Shown here in pieces: positions 12,201-24,267 of a stretch of 64,000 nucleotides of DNA (position 1 is the stretch's first letter; each line of letters begins with the position of its first letter). The position numbers and the translations under genes were made by a program. Location of the stretch: contig JAYKYS010000017.1 of assembly GCA_036924285.1 (NCBI GenBank), forward strand, positions 725,501 to 789,500, in the 5' to 3' direction. The notes below the pieces were generated by a model. The model was not told the origin of the DNA. It saw only the letters and a program-made list of their open reading frames with translations, and did not search any database. The stretch comes from Asterella californica. Its lineage: Eukaryota > Streptophyta > Marchantiopsida > Marchantiales > Aytoniaceae.

Positions 12201-12263
12201 CTCACACTTCGATTGGAAGCCCATTATCTTTCGGTAAAAGTCACTGAATGTTGGACTTTTAAT
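12201..12263 (-). CDS. Probable DRC7 exon following the R-V-D-G-L exon
   Basis: This is a 63-base, 21-codon exon in phase 0 at both ends. A pyrimidine-rich tract precedes the acceptor AAATAAG and the donor is GTAATC at 12,200. It reads IKSPTFSDFYRKIMGFQSK followed by CE. Joined to the previous exon, which ends REE, it follows the family order REE-(x)-P-x-T-x-(T/S)-(E/D)-(Y/F)-Y. The clean phase and the match in order make it more likely than the candidates downstream. An alternative acceptor would alter the first residues. Confidence 0.5.
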
Positions 12264-12860
12264 CTTATTTCTTGATAGAGATAGAAGTATACTATATCTA
12301 TGGCATCGATATAACCTTTTTATGGTCATTATTGTTCATTACTCTTCCCATTTTTTGGACTTTTCCTTTTGAGTCACTTGGTACCTTTGCATTGCTATTA
12401 TTCTTTTACCTCGATCACGTTATACAACTTTTTCCTCCTATTTATTTACTTGAATGCGCTATTTAATGATTTTTCGATCAACATGGAGGGCATTCTTTAC
12501 AAAGAGTGGTCTTCTCTCCCCTTCATTACCTTCTTTCACCAGGAGTAAGCTGTACTCCTAGTCGCTTTCGTCATACAATTATTTTCTTTCCATGAGTTGA
12601 GTATGTACATGGAGTGACTTAGAGAGGTAGCAAGCATATTAAGGTATAACTATTATTATAATTGTGAAATATTCGTAAGTATTTATGGGCTTTTTAGTTC
12701 ATGACAGATTGCTTCTAGACCCAGAAAAGAAAGCAGAACAGTGACCCCTTTAAATCACATCACAGTGTTGTTTAGAAATGCATGAGTCAGATCTTCAATA
12801 TGTCACATTTTTAAGACAACTCGTCAGATTTCCAAACACGATTTAAGATATCCTTCGTAC

Positions 12861-12986
12861 CTCTTCTCTCGTGAGGAGTCCATCAACACGGGATCCAGGG
12901 TAGAAGTCAAATTGCTGTGTCCGGCCATCGACAATAGTGATCTCTTTGATGCTAAAAACTGTTCCCAGTCCAAATGTTTCTTGAAC
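12861..12986 (-). CDS. DRC7: DRC7 (CCDC135/FAP50) exon with the R-V-D-G-L motif
   Basis: This 126-base exon of 42 codons has acceptor ATAACAG and donor GAG|GTACGA, phase 0 at both ends. It reads VQETFGLGTVFSIKEIT at the start and GSRVDGLLTREE at the end. Animal DRC7 has an A-R-V-D-G-L-(M)-K-R-E-E motif at the equivalent place, and the preceding F-x-x-G...L/I-K-E-(I/M)-T pattern also fits. Its upstream partner exon is 26.25 kb away at 39,241-39,451; joining the two gives YNK|VQETF in frame, which restores the family's D-K-V-x-E-(W/T)-F sequence. The longest ORF in this place uses another frame and is a shadow. Confidence 0.8.
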
Positions 12987-12999
12987 CTGTTATTTTCAC

Positions 13000-15690
13000 A
13001 CAACACGAGCAAGTAAGTATGCATATTTTGTTCATTACTATTTCTGACGAACAAAGCGTTGCTTTTGCGATCATAGCTTTTCTTGGACGGGTAGGAAAAC
13101 CAAGGTCGCTAACATTAACTTGAGTCGCGCTAATACTAACTTGATGTAGGAAATCAGGGTTGAGCGTGAGACCAGTACTTTCGATACTTTAATGTTTCTG
13201 ATATTAACTTGAAGTGAATATCTTTATGTATATTAGTAGACTGGTGCAGTGCTAACAGCTAACACATAACAATCTGGGTCTAGAGATCGTTCTCCACGAG
13301 CTCGAATCTGAAAAAAGGAAGAGATTGTTGAAGAAAAGGAAAGGAAAATGCTCAAGTACGAAAAGTTAGAGGGATCCGAACAGAAATGAAAATAAATTAA
13401 TCTCTTAAGGAATTAGAGACGTCTCTTTACAATTCTTTACAATTGATTTTCAATTGACTCGACGAAAGAGTACATGATTCTTTCGACCTGAGAATAATTC
13501 TTCTGGAAAAATACCCCAACGTTAGCTAATCCTCACACAAAATTATGCACCATACACGCGATGTGATTTTTCTCCATTCTTGTGCAAACCTTAGGAAGCA
13601 TGCATATCTATTAACTCATGTCCACTTATTGTTAGTAACAATCTAGCTTTCGAAAATGTTAGCTTCTTTTCGTTCTCGTGAACTATTTCTCTCGTAGGTC
13701 CGGTAGAACTTTCTACCGGAAACTCAATTGTTACTGAAACTGGTCTTCCCAACTCGGCCAGGGTCACTACTTACACAACGTTGATTCCTCGGGAGGAATC
13801 CCCACGTGTACTTGTCTAACAACCTAGGAACTGGTATTCTTTTTTGATAACTTCGACGTTCCATGATTTCTTGATTCTTACAACAATAAAGAAATACATA
13901 ACATCTAAATACTCAATCCAACCATAACGATTAGACAAAAGATGTCACAGTTTATCTCAATAGGTTTTCAGTATGTTGTTTACTTAAATCTTTGAATATC
14001 TCTATAGTCTGCCGGTAGAGGATCTCTTGGAAATGACCCCATCTCACTCTCGGATCTAAGCCGTGCACTCACATATGCCTTGGGTTCTCTATCTAAGTCT
14101 AGGAGGAGAGAGATATCAGTTATAAGCGCTTAACTGCATTTTACTGAATCCTTGGTAAAGATCACATATCACTGTATCCTTACAACCGAACATTGCACCA
14201 GTCAACTCTGGTAAAACCTCCTATAGTTCCACATCACGAGAGGTTTGATCCAAAGCTGAAGTTACATTGAGCAGTTGTGAAGGATCATTTTAAACTATGC
14301 AGTCAAGCTAAAAAAATTTCTTCCTGCTATGAGGTTTATGTAACTGAGCATATTCTGAATACACCAGACGTAGATCTATGAAGAAAATGTGTAGTGGGAG
14401 GTATCTTCTTATACATCCAGAGGTGTTCTTGGTGCAGACAGAATTCAAAGTTCTGTATTTATTTTGCCAAGAGTTATTTTGTTCTTCATATGACCAAAGA
14501 GATTTCATAGAGCAAGGAGGTTTTTTCCACACGGTTGGGAGGTCACTTGCAACATTGGAGCATACTGGTAGGAGGTTATGCTGCTATGTGAGATTTAGAG
14601 TAAATCTTCCTTTCTTTCAAGCTTTATGCATTGAGCTTGCTTTCTACTGCCTTTCTACCTAGGAGGTGGGATGCAGTGCAGTATTCCCATAAAGTTTATG
14701 TATGCTGGAGGTTAGGAGTTTTCTTTGTTACATTACATTAGGGATGGCCGTTCGTCTCTGTAAACGTCATGACGTCTCGTCTGACGGTGCACAATCTCTA
14801 TCACATTTTCAGCAGAGAACATGGATTTGAAGATCTTAGCTGGAAATCTAAATCAGACAATGACATAGTGAGAGTCTCGACCTTGCTACCCAGTGATAAG
14901 ATCTATGAGAGTGCCATGTGATTTTTGTCTATCTTTGGAAGAGCCACTGGAGATGTGATGCTACAGGAACAACAGTAGGAGGATATGGACGTTGGACCAT
15001 CTGTCGCATCATCATCTAAGTCTTATGAGATGGAGCAGTCCAGTTATATCACCATAGACATTAGTGTTGTCATAGGAGTAGTTTAGAGAACTGATGAGCC
15101 CACTACAGAGATAGTAAGTTAGATAGTCTTTAGTTTCAGGTTCTCAGTTGAAGAACCATGCAATGCATATAGTCTACTTACAGCTTAGTAGTTAGTGGAG
15201 AGTTAAAAGCCAATTAGTGACTTTGGCACCTTGTTAATTTCATGTTGTATGTTGATCCGCAAGTTACGTCTGTTTGGCTGTCTCAACCTCGACATCCCTT
15301 GGGTGCTCGGGTCCTCATGGAGTTTAAAAGGCCATCTCTTGGTCTTTGCCATGTGGTGTGGTGTGTGTTGTATTGGAGTTTTGGAGTTAGTTGGGAAGGA
15401 CTGTTGAGAAAAGCTCTTTCCTCCCTTAGTTCTCTTCATATTCTTCCATGAGACTTCTTGATTTAAAATCCTCTATTCAGTTATGTGTATAGTGTTTTGG
15501 ATACATCTTTTACTTGTGCTTATCTATAGTGCCCTCGTGAACATTAGCAAGTCAGGGGTTCTGGTGATGAGAGTTTTAGCCATGTGTTATTTGTTCGATG
15601 GGTGCTGACAGTCTTCCGGACTGCACATTGCACACTAGAGTAACTTCAGAACTAACATTATGGGAGTAAAGTCGTGTGGCTCAAGACCTT
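13000..15690. other. Unassigned intronic sequence
   Basis: I see no recognisable gene. Short ORFs on both strands (for example 14,378-14,662 plus, 15,203-15,439 minus) lack known motifs and are probably chance or old retroelement debris. A weakly open hydrophilic plus-strand stretch at about 14,740-15,180 might be gag-like. Confidence 0.35.
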
Positions 15691-15694
15691 CTGA

Positions 15695-15863
15695 TCTTCA
15701 GAAGTATAGCCTTCAGCTCCACCAATTGATGTAATGAAAGTCAAGATCTGAAGTTGTATAAAAAAGCTCATTTTTAGTCTTATGAGCGTCTTTGGAGTGA
15801 TAACGGTCAAAATCTGATTTTCAGGTAGGAGCCGGTCCACGAGACGACAACGCTTGATAGAGT
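15695..15863 (+). repeat. 3'-end fragment of LTR family A
   Basis: Matches the last part of the solo LTR at 32,886-34,903: GATCTGAAGTTGTA, then TCTTTGGAGTGA, then GGTAGGAGCCGGTCCACGA and ACGACAACG. It is the same orientation as that copy. The 5' part is missing or too diverged to see. Confidence 0.65.
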
Positions 15864-16500
15864 TCTTGACAAATTGTGAAGTTGCAGATACTATAGAGCC
15901 GAATGCACAAGTGATTGAGTTAGAACTACTTTGGTAGTTGTTGCACTACGTCGCGACTTGCGAAAACAAAAATAAAATCTGACTATACACAATAACACGA
16001 TCATAAAAAGTTGCTAAGGCAAGCCGTATGAGCCGATGTACTTCCGATCGTGGCTGTTCTCTTATTTGAACACCGTGTCGCTTCCACCTCCTGCATTTAC
16101 TGACGAGGTATGTTGACATTAATGTCGAATCGTTATTTGTCATCTGTTAGAAAATAATGCTTAAGTCGGTCAGATTTATCAATTTTGCGATTTTTATCTT
16201 GAAAGATTACTGGAACCATACAATCTCATTCCTTTTGATGTTGATGATCCAGTAAGGACCTTTTGATTGCATTTGAATTTTTTTTTCTTTTGTCAGAACC
16301 CACCTCTAATATCACAGAACTAGGTCGTCGACCTGTATCAAGAATTTGGAGTTCTATTGTTGATACCAAGAAGCCTGCTGTTTTTTATGATGTTCTCAGA
16401 TACTGCTCCCTACTTCACATTCAACTTCTACCCGGATCAAGACTTGCACCTTGGATGCATAGATTTCTAGTTCAGAAGTAATAGAGACTTCTCGGGATTC
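15864..16500. other. Unassigned; one 72-codon ORF of unknown nature
   Basis: A plus-strand ORF at 16,263-16,481 reads ITELGRRPVSRIWSSIVDTK in its middle and is preceded by a pyrimidine-rich TTTTGTCAG, so it looks exon-like. I recognise no family. On the minus strand 15,946-16,143 has a basic peptide of unknown origin. Both may be retroelement pieces. Confidence 0.3.
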
Positions 16501-18075
16501 AAAGAGGAGCCAAAGGGTTGCACCGTAAGTAAGAAAATAAGGAGAGAACTTCATGTGCATCTTATAGGTTGTCTGGTAAGCTCACAAGCGGATGTCAATT
16601 TGGTGTGCCAACTTCGTGGATTCTCGATAATAATTTTGGTAAGCATAGCATAGTAACTAAACCAAAATTTATAGTTGACTCAGCTTGATCATTTCCTCTA
16701 GGGTAGTAAGAAGTGGAGGTTTCATGAGTACTAAAAATTTCTTCGCCACGATATGCATATCTGAATTAACAAAATGCGTACCTTGATCGCTGATCAACTC
16801 TTAGAGACAGCCATATCAGGCTAGGATATGGATATAGAGAAACTCAATGATACTCTTAGTCGTATTATGTGACAAGGTTAATGCTTCAACCAATTTAGTT
16901 ACATAGTCGGTAGCCACCAGATGTAACGATATCGATTGCTAGCAATCAGATAGATAGGTCTCATTGAAGTCTATCTCCCATTTTAGAATAGATCTAGTAT
17001 GTTCGTCGTTTTCAGCGAAGCGTATGGATAATGGATGAGGGGTCTCACGCTCTGGCACTCGTCACACTCCTCTCGGAGATAGTTGCCCACCAAAATATGA
17101 TATCGAGGATCTTCTGGAGATCATCTTCCCGACACCATGTCCACGAGTAATGCCAACGTGAGCCTCATACAACAATTGAGGTCGTCTCTCCAGATTGTTG
17201 TATAGAGTGTCTGTGCATCAGTGTAGTTCGCTTTGGTAAGTAACTTCTTCTGATTATGTGTGGAGATGCCCTAAGGTAAAATCTCCTTTTGTAGATACTA
17301 GAGTAACAAATCTTGCCAAACTTCTATACAACTAACACATTTTACCAAAACGTCAAGAAATTCATCATCAACATCTTCGATTGCGATGGATACCGATTGC
17401 CTCACCAAGAGAAGAAATTAAACATGATATACGGCTTCCTGAGATTGTATAAAACATCAAACTCAAAATCTTGGAGTAATAAGTTCCATCGGGTCACTTC
17501 ATCCGAAGGATTCGGTTTCTTTACTGGATCAACAAGCGCCTTATGTCCGATAACGAACCGAACACAAGAAACGAGAAGATGATAGTAGAACTTCTTGACA
17601 TCATAGAAATAGCTAATGCTTCATTCTCAGTAATCGAATACTTTTTCTCAACGGGGTAAGTTTACGATGACGTAAGCAATGATATGATCAATTATATCAT
17701 ATCTCGGTTGATCCAAAACTACTCCTAAAGTATTTATCGATGCATCAGAATGGACATAGAAAGTTTTTTTTCCAGTCCGGCATGACAAGAATGGGCATTC
17801 GAGTTAATACAAAGCGAAGTTGTGTAAAAGTCTCATCGTGCTCAATATCTCATGTAAACTCAATTTCTTGAGATAAGAGTAAAAAGAATGGTAGTGCTAC
17901 CTTTGCGAAGTCTTTGATGAATCTTTGATAAAATCCAACTGTACCGAGGAGTACTTGGACTCCTTTGATGTTATCGAGAGCCACCATCTGTACTATTGCA
18001 GCAGTCTTCATCGGATCTGAAAGAAGACCATCTTTCCAGATGATATGACCTAGGAAGGAACTGGAGGTGACTGTA
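16500..18075 (-). mobile_element. Decayed Ty3/gypsy pol fragment
   Basis: Minus-strand translation from right to left gives three pieces. The RT connection piece (17,880-18,070) reads FLGHIIWKDGLLSDPMKTAA and FYQRFIKDFAK. RNase H (about 17,650-17,780) reads FYVHSDASINTLGVVLDQP. Integrase (about 16,740-16,930) reads VATDYVTKLVEALTLSHNT and, after stops, LISDQGTHFVNSDMHIV. The gag and the LTRs are not seen. Many stops and frameshifts show it is long dead. It lies within the large DRC7 intron. Confidence 0.8.
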
Positions 18076-18877
18076 GAAACACTTTTGTCGAGGTTGAGAC
18101 TGATCTAGATGTAATGGACAAGGTTTCTCTTTTACACCGTTTAAGCATAAAAATGTATTGTTCCCACAGAAAATTGAGGTTGACTTGCTCTGTACTACAA
18201 TTTAACTGAGAAGTTCTTCAAGTCAAACAACCAACAAATCCAAAAATGACTACTTGAGCTCTATGTACGATCAAACTTCTCAGAATTCTGACCAACCCCT
18301 AGTCATAGGGTCTGAAGGTCATAATCCCATCCATGTTTTTAAGGTTTCATTACTTACTTATTGTTCATAAACTACATTCATATTTCCTCTCAAAAATACC
18401 AAAAACCTCACGTATAATACTTTGTTTCGACTAGACGACAGAATGTAATAGTGTTGCTTTCATACTTCTAAACCACAACTTGGCCTAACAACAGCTAAGA
18501 CCACCAACTGCACTCTAGACAACGAGGGTTTCTCTTGGTAACCAAAATTATAGCGATTGATTGTAGGATGTCAACCTCTTATGGTGGGTCTTCCACCTGT
18601 TTTGAACGTCAATAAACACTCAGATAGCTTTACTACTCAACTCTTCTCTACCTTCACACTACACTCACTAACCTATCCAAACTCATGACTACGTACTACA
18701 ATGGCAAGTTTGCCCAACAAATTGATGCATAAAGTTCCATCCTTAGAGATTAGTAGTTCGTTTACGCGGTGGAGTAGCTCAAGAATGGCTATTTGGAGCT
18801 TTTGCTGCTACATTGGTGCAAGTAAATGATGACATTTCACTGTATTGTCTTGTTTGTGATAGTCCAACTGATGGATT
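18076..18877. other. Unassigned intronic sequence
   Basis: No gene or repeat is recognised. It separates the gypsy pol fragment from the inverted copy of LTR family A. Confidence 0.4.
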
Positions 18878-20440
18878 GTCAACTTTTCATGGGTACTTCG
18901 TCTACTTCATTTGGACGCCTAGTGGTAAAATTACGAGACTCGGAAGATGAGAAAATCAAGCTAGGCCTTAGCTTACTATTGTTGATTGGGTATTTGCGGT
19001 TCCTGGCGCTATACTAAGGACGCAAAGGGCCTGCTTGTTCATTATCTGTGACAAACGTGACTGCGACTGATGTAAGGGGGTAGCTTAAGAGGTTAGCTTG
19101 CACGTGCGATCTGTCGATGGACGGTTTGAGAGCTTTGGAGGTCCAATGCAAACACGCAAGGCGTTGTTCGGTTCAGATCTGTGCAGGCTACGCACTGATT
19201 AAGACGGTTCGTGAAGAGGCAGATCATAGAGTGTGTTCTGGGAGAAATTGAGCCACAGGGAAGAGATTTAGAGTGCTTCAGTGATCTATGAAGGAGAGTT
19301 GGACCGTTCAGACCGTTCGGGTCGTTCTAGAGTCCAAACTTTCTGTCTTTGGATCCATCGAGATCAAACGTCGAGTTCCTCAGGAAATTGAAGATGATAC
19401 TAAGTTTCATCGAGTGATTTGGGAGTTCTGGGTGAAATTGGCTCGCAAGGAAGCGCTTACGTCAATTTTTCATCGCTTGCGACTTGAGGTTGGGTTGTTC
19501 TTCACGACATTGAGCCAAGCTCTTCGTTCTTGGTGCTTACGCGAGCAGAGAGTCTTCACTTACGCATAAGAGAAGACCGTATGTGGATTGGATTGTTGGT
19601 TTGGGTGTGGTCAGCAAGTTTGAGTCACAAGGAGTCGATTTACTCCAGTTTTTTTGCTTCTTGCGACCAAATTTCTTGTGTGGTTTCGTGAGAGGAACTC
19701 CAAACAACTTGTTTGGAGTCTCATTGGGTTCAAGATAGCTAGATCTACATATTAGAGAAGACGGATCTCAAGTCAGGTGATTCGTTTGGACGGTGTGCAT
19801 GATTCTAAGCCGCAGGAAGGAGTTTTTAGAGGTTTGATCACTTACGACCAAAAATCGGTGATATCTCAGCTGTCGGGAGTCAGATTTGAGAGTTCTTGGG
19901 ACCAATAGAGTCAGGAAGGAAAGCTTATCGACATCTGAAGACCGTTTGGTGAAAGAAGGAAGTTCTCAGATAGGATCATTTGATCTTTTCGGTTCCTTCG
20001 CTACAGTTTTCGTCCTTTTGAGTCCGTTAGAAATCTAGTTGGTTATGTACAGCTTGTGGTAGCTAGTTTAGCTAAGGGCTTGTACATGGACGTTGTTTGG
20101 ACTTGGGTTTGAATCGTGTGACATTGTGCAGCTCTTTTTGTTAGCAAATGGATGTTTCTCTTGCTTTGAGCTACGCTTTGATAGTTTTGGATTTGGGTTG
20201 AGATTCAGAGGCTTGTTTTAGAGGTTTGGTGCAGATTACAGACCGCTCAAGTTTGTATCTCTATTTTGCATTCTTAGAAAATAAGAACCGGTAGTGTATA
20301 TAAAGTAGGAATTGGTATACCTTGCGACGCTTGTTCTCATGGTTGTTTCTCTCTACCGTGTCTTTGTTTGATGCAATACATCTCCACAGCCAGGAACTTC
20401 ACGTTTTCTTGGACAACCTTCATGCAAAATTCGACACAAT
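18878..20440 (-). repeat. Partial LTR of family A, inverted copy
   Basis: On the minus strand it begins ATTGTGTCGAATTTTGC, matching the start of the copies at 30,134 and 32,886 (ATCGTGTC-GATTTTGC). It continues through CTGGCTGTGGAGATG, the repeated pyrimidine/purine blocks, and GTTTGGAGTC. It ends near the AGGCGTCCAAA segment and lacks the last part of the LTR. The region missing from the 30.1-kb copy is present here. Confidence 0.75.
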
Positions 20441-22802
20441 AGCTTCATCATGAGCAAGAAGAAATCGCACATATAAGAGCAACGGGGCATCACCCGACTA
20501 TGGATTGTCACTTTCACTCCTCATAGAGCATATCAATATTGACGTTTGGGAGAACTACATTTTGCTGCAGCCTTGGCAAAAATATCTGATGACAAATGTT
20601 CAATATTGCCGACTTGCGATGCCAACATCGAGGTAACTCAACCGCAATGAGTTCTTAAAGATGTAAGCCTTGCGCGTAATGTCCTCCTCACAATGTGTTA
20701 TTTTTATCATGTGGGAGAATTTGATGCATTAGACTCTCATGCGCTCTCGCATTATCCATGATTATGTTTAGTTTTCAAAGTAATCCATCCGAGACCAATC
20801 TCTTGAGTGCTATCCTTGACATACCATCTGTGGCACCAAGAGTATATGGAACCTCAGGGGTTAATCCAACAATATTATTTCTCATCAATTTCTTCAACTG
20901 GTATCAGTCATATCTCAAGGAGAAAAATGACAAGCTCAAAGTATTCTCACACTTTTGTCGTGGTCCACTGGGTAGCTAAATGCACAGACTACCATATCAC
21001 TATCTATGATAGCAACATCACAGAATAACTTGAGACGTCCACAAGAAGATAATATGTGCAACATTGAGAGGAATACTCGCCATACCAGCACTAGAAGCAC
21101 GATTTGCCCAGATTACCATGTGAAGAGTGTTGAAATGACCATGGGTATCACCAATATCATTGATATAGATTGGTGGTTTAAGGGTTTCTGGTTAACAATT
21201 CTGGGAGAAACAACTGAAATGTAGATGATTTGGGTATCAAATGTATTACCCAGTCGGATGAGACCAAGGTCAGATTCATGGAGTGGTATGAGGATATCCA
21301 AGTGGATCTGGTTATACATACCGACTTAAACCAATTTGACAATGGAAAGATGAGACTGCCGTTGTCTTTACAAGTCAATTCAAAAGAATCCTTAATATCT
21401 CGAGCAGCCATGAAGAGATTTATCAATCATTGTGTCCTACTATCTACATGGTCTTAACAAAGATTACCAAAGAGATTCAACTAAATATGCTTAGGCAAGT
21501 CGATGTAGTATATTAGAGTTGTTCTCGTATATGCAAGAACTGCAACGTACATTTGAAACGAGTGAATCGCAAATGGTCACCAGAAGAGTACACCAGAAAA
21601 CCAAAGTAGTTGAAGGCAATCCAACACTACAGTCTCTAACCGCAGCGATAGATTATTTCAGCAAATGACAGTCACCTAGGATCAACTGATGACAAAGTTT
21701 GTGGAAGTTGCGGTCTAGACGAACATACAATGGAGATATGTCCCAACTATTATCAGGCATAAAAAGTTATTAACTAGGACAAGGTGGTCTCTCTAGAGAC
21801 ATTTCGGTTCAAAAGGAGCAAGGTGGAACGAACTGGTAATGTATTCTACAAAGGCGTGTCTCCTTCGGAACGACAGATATAACTAGTCCAGGGATATTGT
21901 GCCTACAGCCATTGTTGGAGACACCTTTCGCTATCAAGGATGTCTCGTGTATGTACTGAATATTAACAATTGGCAGATGAAAAAGTAGGAGAAGAAATCT
22001 GCACCATCTGCCTCCAAGCCATCCGGCGCACCGATGAAACTCTTCGCTAAGGGACAAAAGATTGGCGGTCGATACCAATAGTCCAACACAACAGTCCTCC
22101 GGGGTATCTCTGCCACCTAAAGATCTGCCAGCAGAAGGTAATCTGTTATCTGCAGGAGTTCTTAGAAACCCAAAATCTATTGTCGAGATAGTCGAAGTCA
22201 TACTTGACGCACTCCAGATGAAAGATCATGGAAAGAGAAGAAAAGTGACAAGCCGACAAGCCGTTTCTTCGACACTAGTGTGTCCGAGAAACGAAAGAAG
22301 AAGGTCAAAAATGTTATCAGTTTACTACAGAAAGTACAAGCGGAAGCTAAGAACTTGTGAGGATCGATACGATTGGGTCTTGAAAAGATGCTAAAATGGT
22401 TTGAGAGATAGATGAATCTATAACTGTGAAGGAGTTATCATCAACTGAGGTGGTTAAAGAAAAGAAATTCTTCACACGAAGTGTTCTAGAGATCAAATGC
22501 ATAAGAGATCTAAATCTCATGAGCTTAAATACCGAGATATATTCGTATGAGAATATACGATTATGAGAGATATCTCTTGATAATGAGCATGGCATTGAGT
22601 TGTTGCATAATGATTGTCTGATACGAAGTAAGCTGTATCGGAAATGAACTCAAACTATACCGAGAAGGTCAAGATAGAGCTCGATAAATTTCTAAAAGCA
22701 TGACTAATCTACCCCGTAGAGACTTCTACTTGGCTATCTCCTATTGTTGTAGTTCTTAAGAAAAATGGAAACTAGGCATTTGTATTGATTACCGAAAGTT
22801 GG
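20441..22802 (+). mobile_element. Decayed Ty3/gypsy gag and pol start
   Basis: A gag-type zinc knuckle is readable at 21,699-21,741. The start of a reverse transcriptase is readable at about 22,690-22,800: LIYPVETSTWLSPIVVVLKK and then CIDYRKL after a stop. The RT breaks off directly after the DYRKL motif, where unrelated sequence begins. The gag segment before the knuckle is open only in pieces. It is inactive and lies inside the DRC7 intron. Confidence 0.7.
21699..21741 (+). pseudogene. Gag CCHC zinc knuckle
   Basis: Reads CGSCGLDEHTMEIC, an exact CX2CX4HX4C spacing as used by retroviral and LTR-retrotransposon nucleocapsids to bind RNA. It is surrounded by broken gag sequence. Confidence 0.75.
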
Positions 22803-23504
22803 CTGTAAGTATTTGGGGATAGAGCTAAATCGAGGTGATACCTTGAAGATCACAGTGAGGAGATGATATCCGTAGTGAAGATAATACTCAATAGTGTCAC
22901 AGAATCGAATCAAAAAAGGAGACTATCTTGATGAGAAGAATTCAAACAGATAAGAATAACAAAAGTCATGAGAATCAAGAAGAGTGAATTGGGTAAATTG
23001 TACCCTGAGCGCACAAGCTCCCGAGAAATAAATAAGCAAAGTGTTTATAACAATGGTGTGAGAGCTAATAGCTCATGGATTACAAGAGGAACGGAGTCCA
23101 CACTCCGAAGTAGTCTGTCTATGATCTATCTCTGAGCTAGAATACCTTTCTCTTTGAGAATCCCTAACATAAGGCATCAGGTCCTTCTTATAACCGGATA
23201 TGCAACGGAAGGAAAAAAAACAAAATAGAAGAGCCACAAAAAACTCTAATACTAAATACCTAGAAGACAATAACGCTTAACATCCACTTGAATTACATGA
23301 GTCATATAAGAAGACATGACTTCTCCCAAATATGAGAGAAGGTTTTGGTCACATCGCTGTTCTCAACCTTCCTAAATAGCCTGATAGACCTATTTCTGCT
23401 GAGTAACGACATTGTCTTCAATTCATACTATGGAGCAGCCAGATATTTCTTAATTTAGATGTGGTCCATTTAATCCAAGTGGGAGTGCTTATCATTAATC
23501 ACCT
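22803..23504. other. Unassigned intronic sequence
   Basis: No ORF with a known motif was found. The junction at 22,803, immediately after an RT motif, suggests a deletion or insertion breakpoint. It might contain an LTR, but no partner copy is seen. Confidence 0.35.
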
Positions 23505-24085
23505 AGATGTATCCGTCTGGGGTGTCGCTTAACCTTTACTCCTTTTTGTTCACCTAAGACAACTACTCGAGGAGATACAAGATTTCTTTTTACCTCCCGG
23601 ATAGGTCTATAAACTCAGACATATTCGTCATGGGTTAACCTGACTACCAGTCCGTGGATTTCTCTGAAGATACCTCTCGAAGAGATAAAAGATTCTTTCT
23701 TATTTCGCAGTCAGGTCTATGTACTCAGACGTATTCGTCTGAGGTAAACCTGATTACCGGCTTGTGGATTTCCCAGAGGAAACCTCTCGAGGAGGTAAAA
23801 GATTTATTTTTACCTCTCGAGCAGGTCTATGTACGGACATATCCATCCGAGGTTAACTTGATTACCAGCATGTGGATTTCTCGAAGAAGACCTCCCAGAG
23901 TGATAAAAGATTTCTTTTTATCTCCTAGATAGGTTTATGTACTCTGACATATCCGTCTGAGGTTAATCTGACTACCGGTCTGTGGATTTCTCATAGTATA
24001 CCTCTCGGGAGGTAAAAGATTCATTTTTATCTTCCGAGCAGGTTTATGTACTCGGACGTATCCGTCCGCAATTAGCCTAACTATC
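23505..24085. repeat. Tandem repeat, about 5 units of 108-111 bp
   Basis: Successive units start near 23,505, 23,612, 23,720, 23,831, 23,940 and 24,051 (last partial). A typical unit contains CAGACATATCCGTCTGAGG, TTAACCTGACTACCGG, TGTGGATTTCTC and a purine/pyrimidine hairpin of the form GAGGTAAAAGATT...TTTTACCTC. Units differ by point changes. The arrangement is satellite-like or could be the repeated part of an LTR. Confidence 0.8.
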
Positions 24086-24185
24086 GGTCCGTGTATCCTT
24101 TATTTATGTTTAAACAATTTGTCATCCATTCATACATATCTTTAAACCGAATAACTCCTGTTATTATATGTTTGTATACATTGTG

Positions 24186-24267
24186 CAGAAATTTACTTCC
24201 TCAGTCCCCTGTATGGACAATTGAACCTGCTCAGTCCCCCGATGTTCAAACTTACTTCCTCAGTCTC
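24186..24267 (+). repeat. Left terminal inverted repeat
   Basis: About 82 bp, inverted relative to 25,752-25,833. Within it the word CTCAGTC(C/T)C occurs three times (ACTTCCTCAGTCCCC, CTGCTCAGTCCCC, ACTTCCTCAGTCTCC), so the TIR itself is built from short direct repeats that could be transposase-binding sites. Confidence 0.85.

Noticed and set aside
12824..13054. 76-codon minus-strand ORF in the frame starting MFVRNSNEQ
   Set aside because: It is a shadow of the real DRC7 exon, which uses a different frame, has good splice sites and matches the family motif.
23505..24085. CRISPR array
   Set aside because: The units are contiguous diverged repeats without distinct spacers, in eukaryotic DNA.
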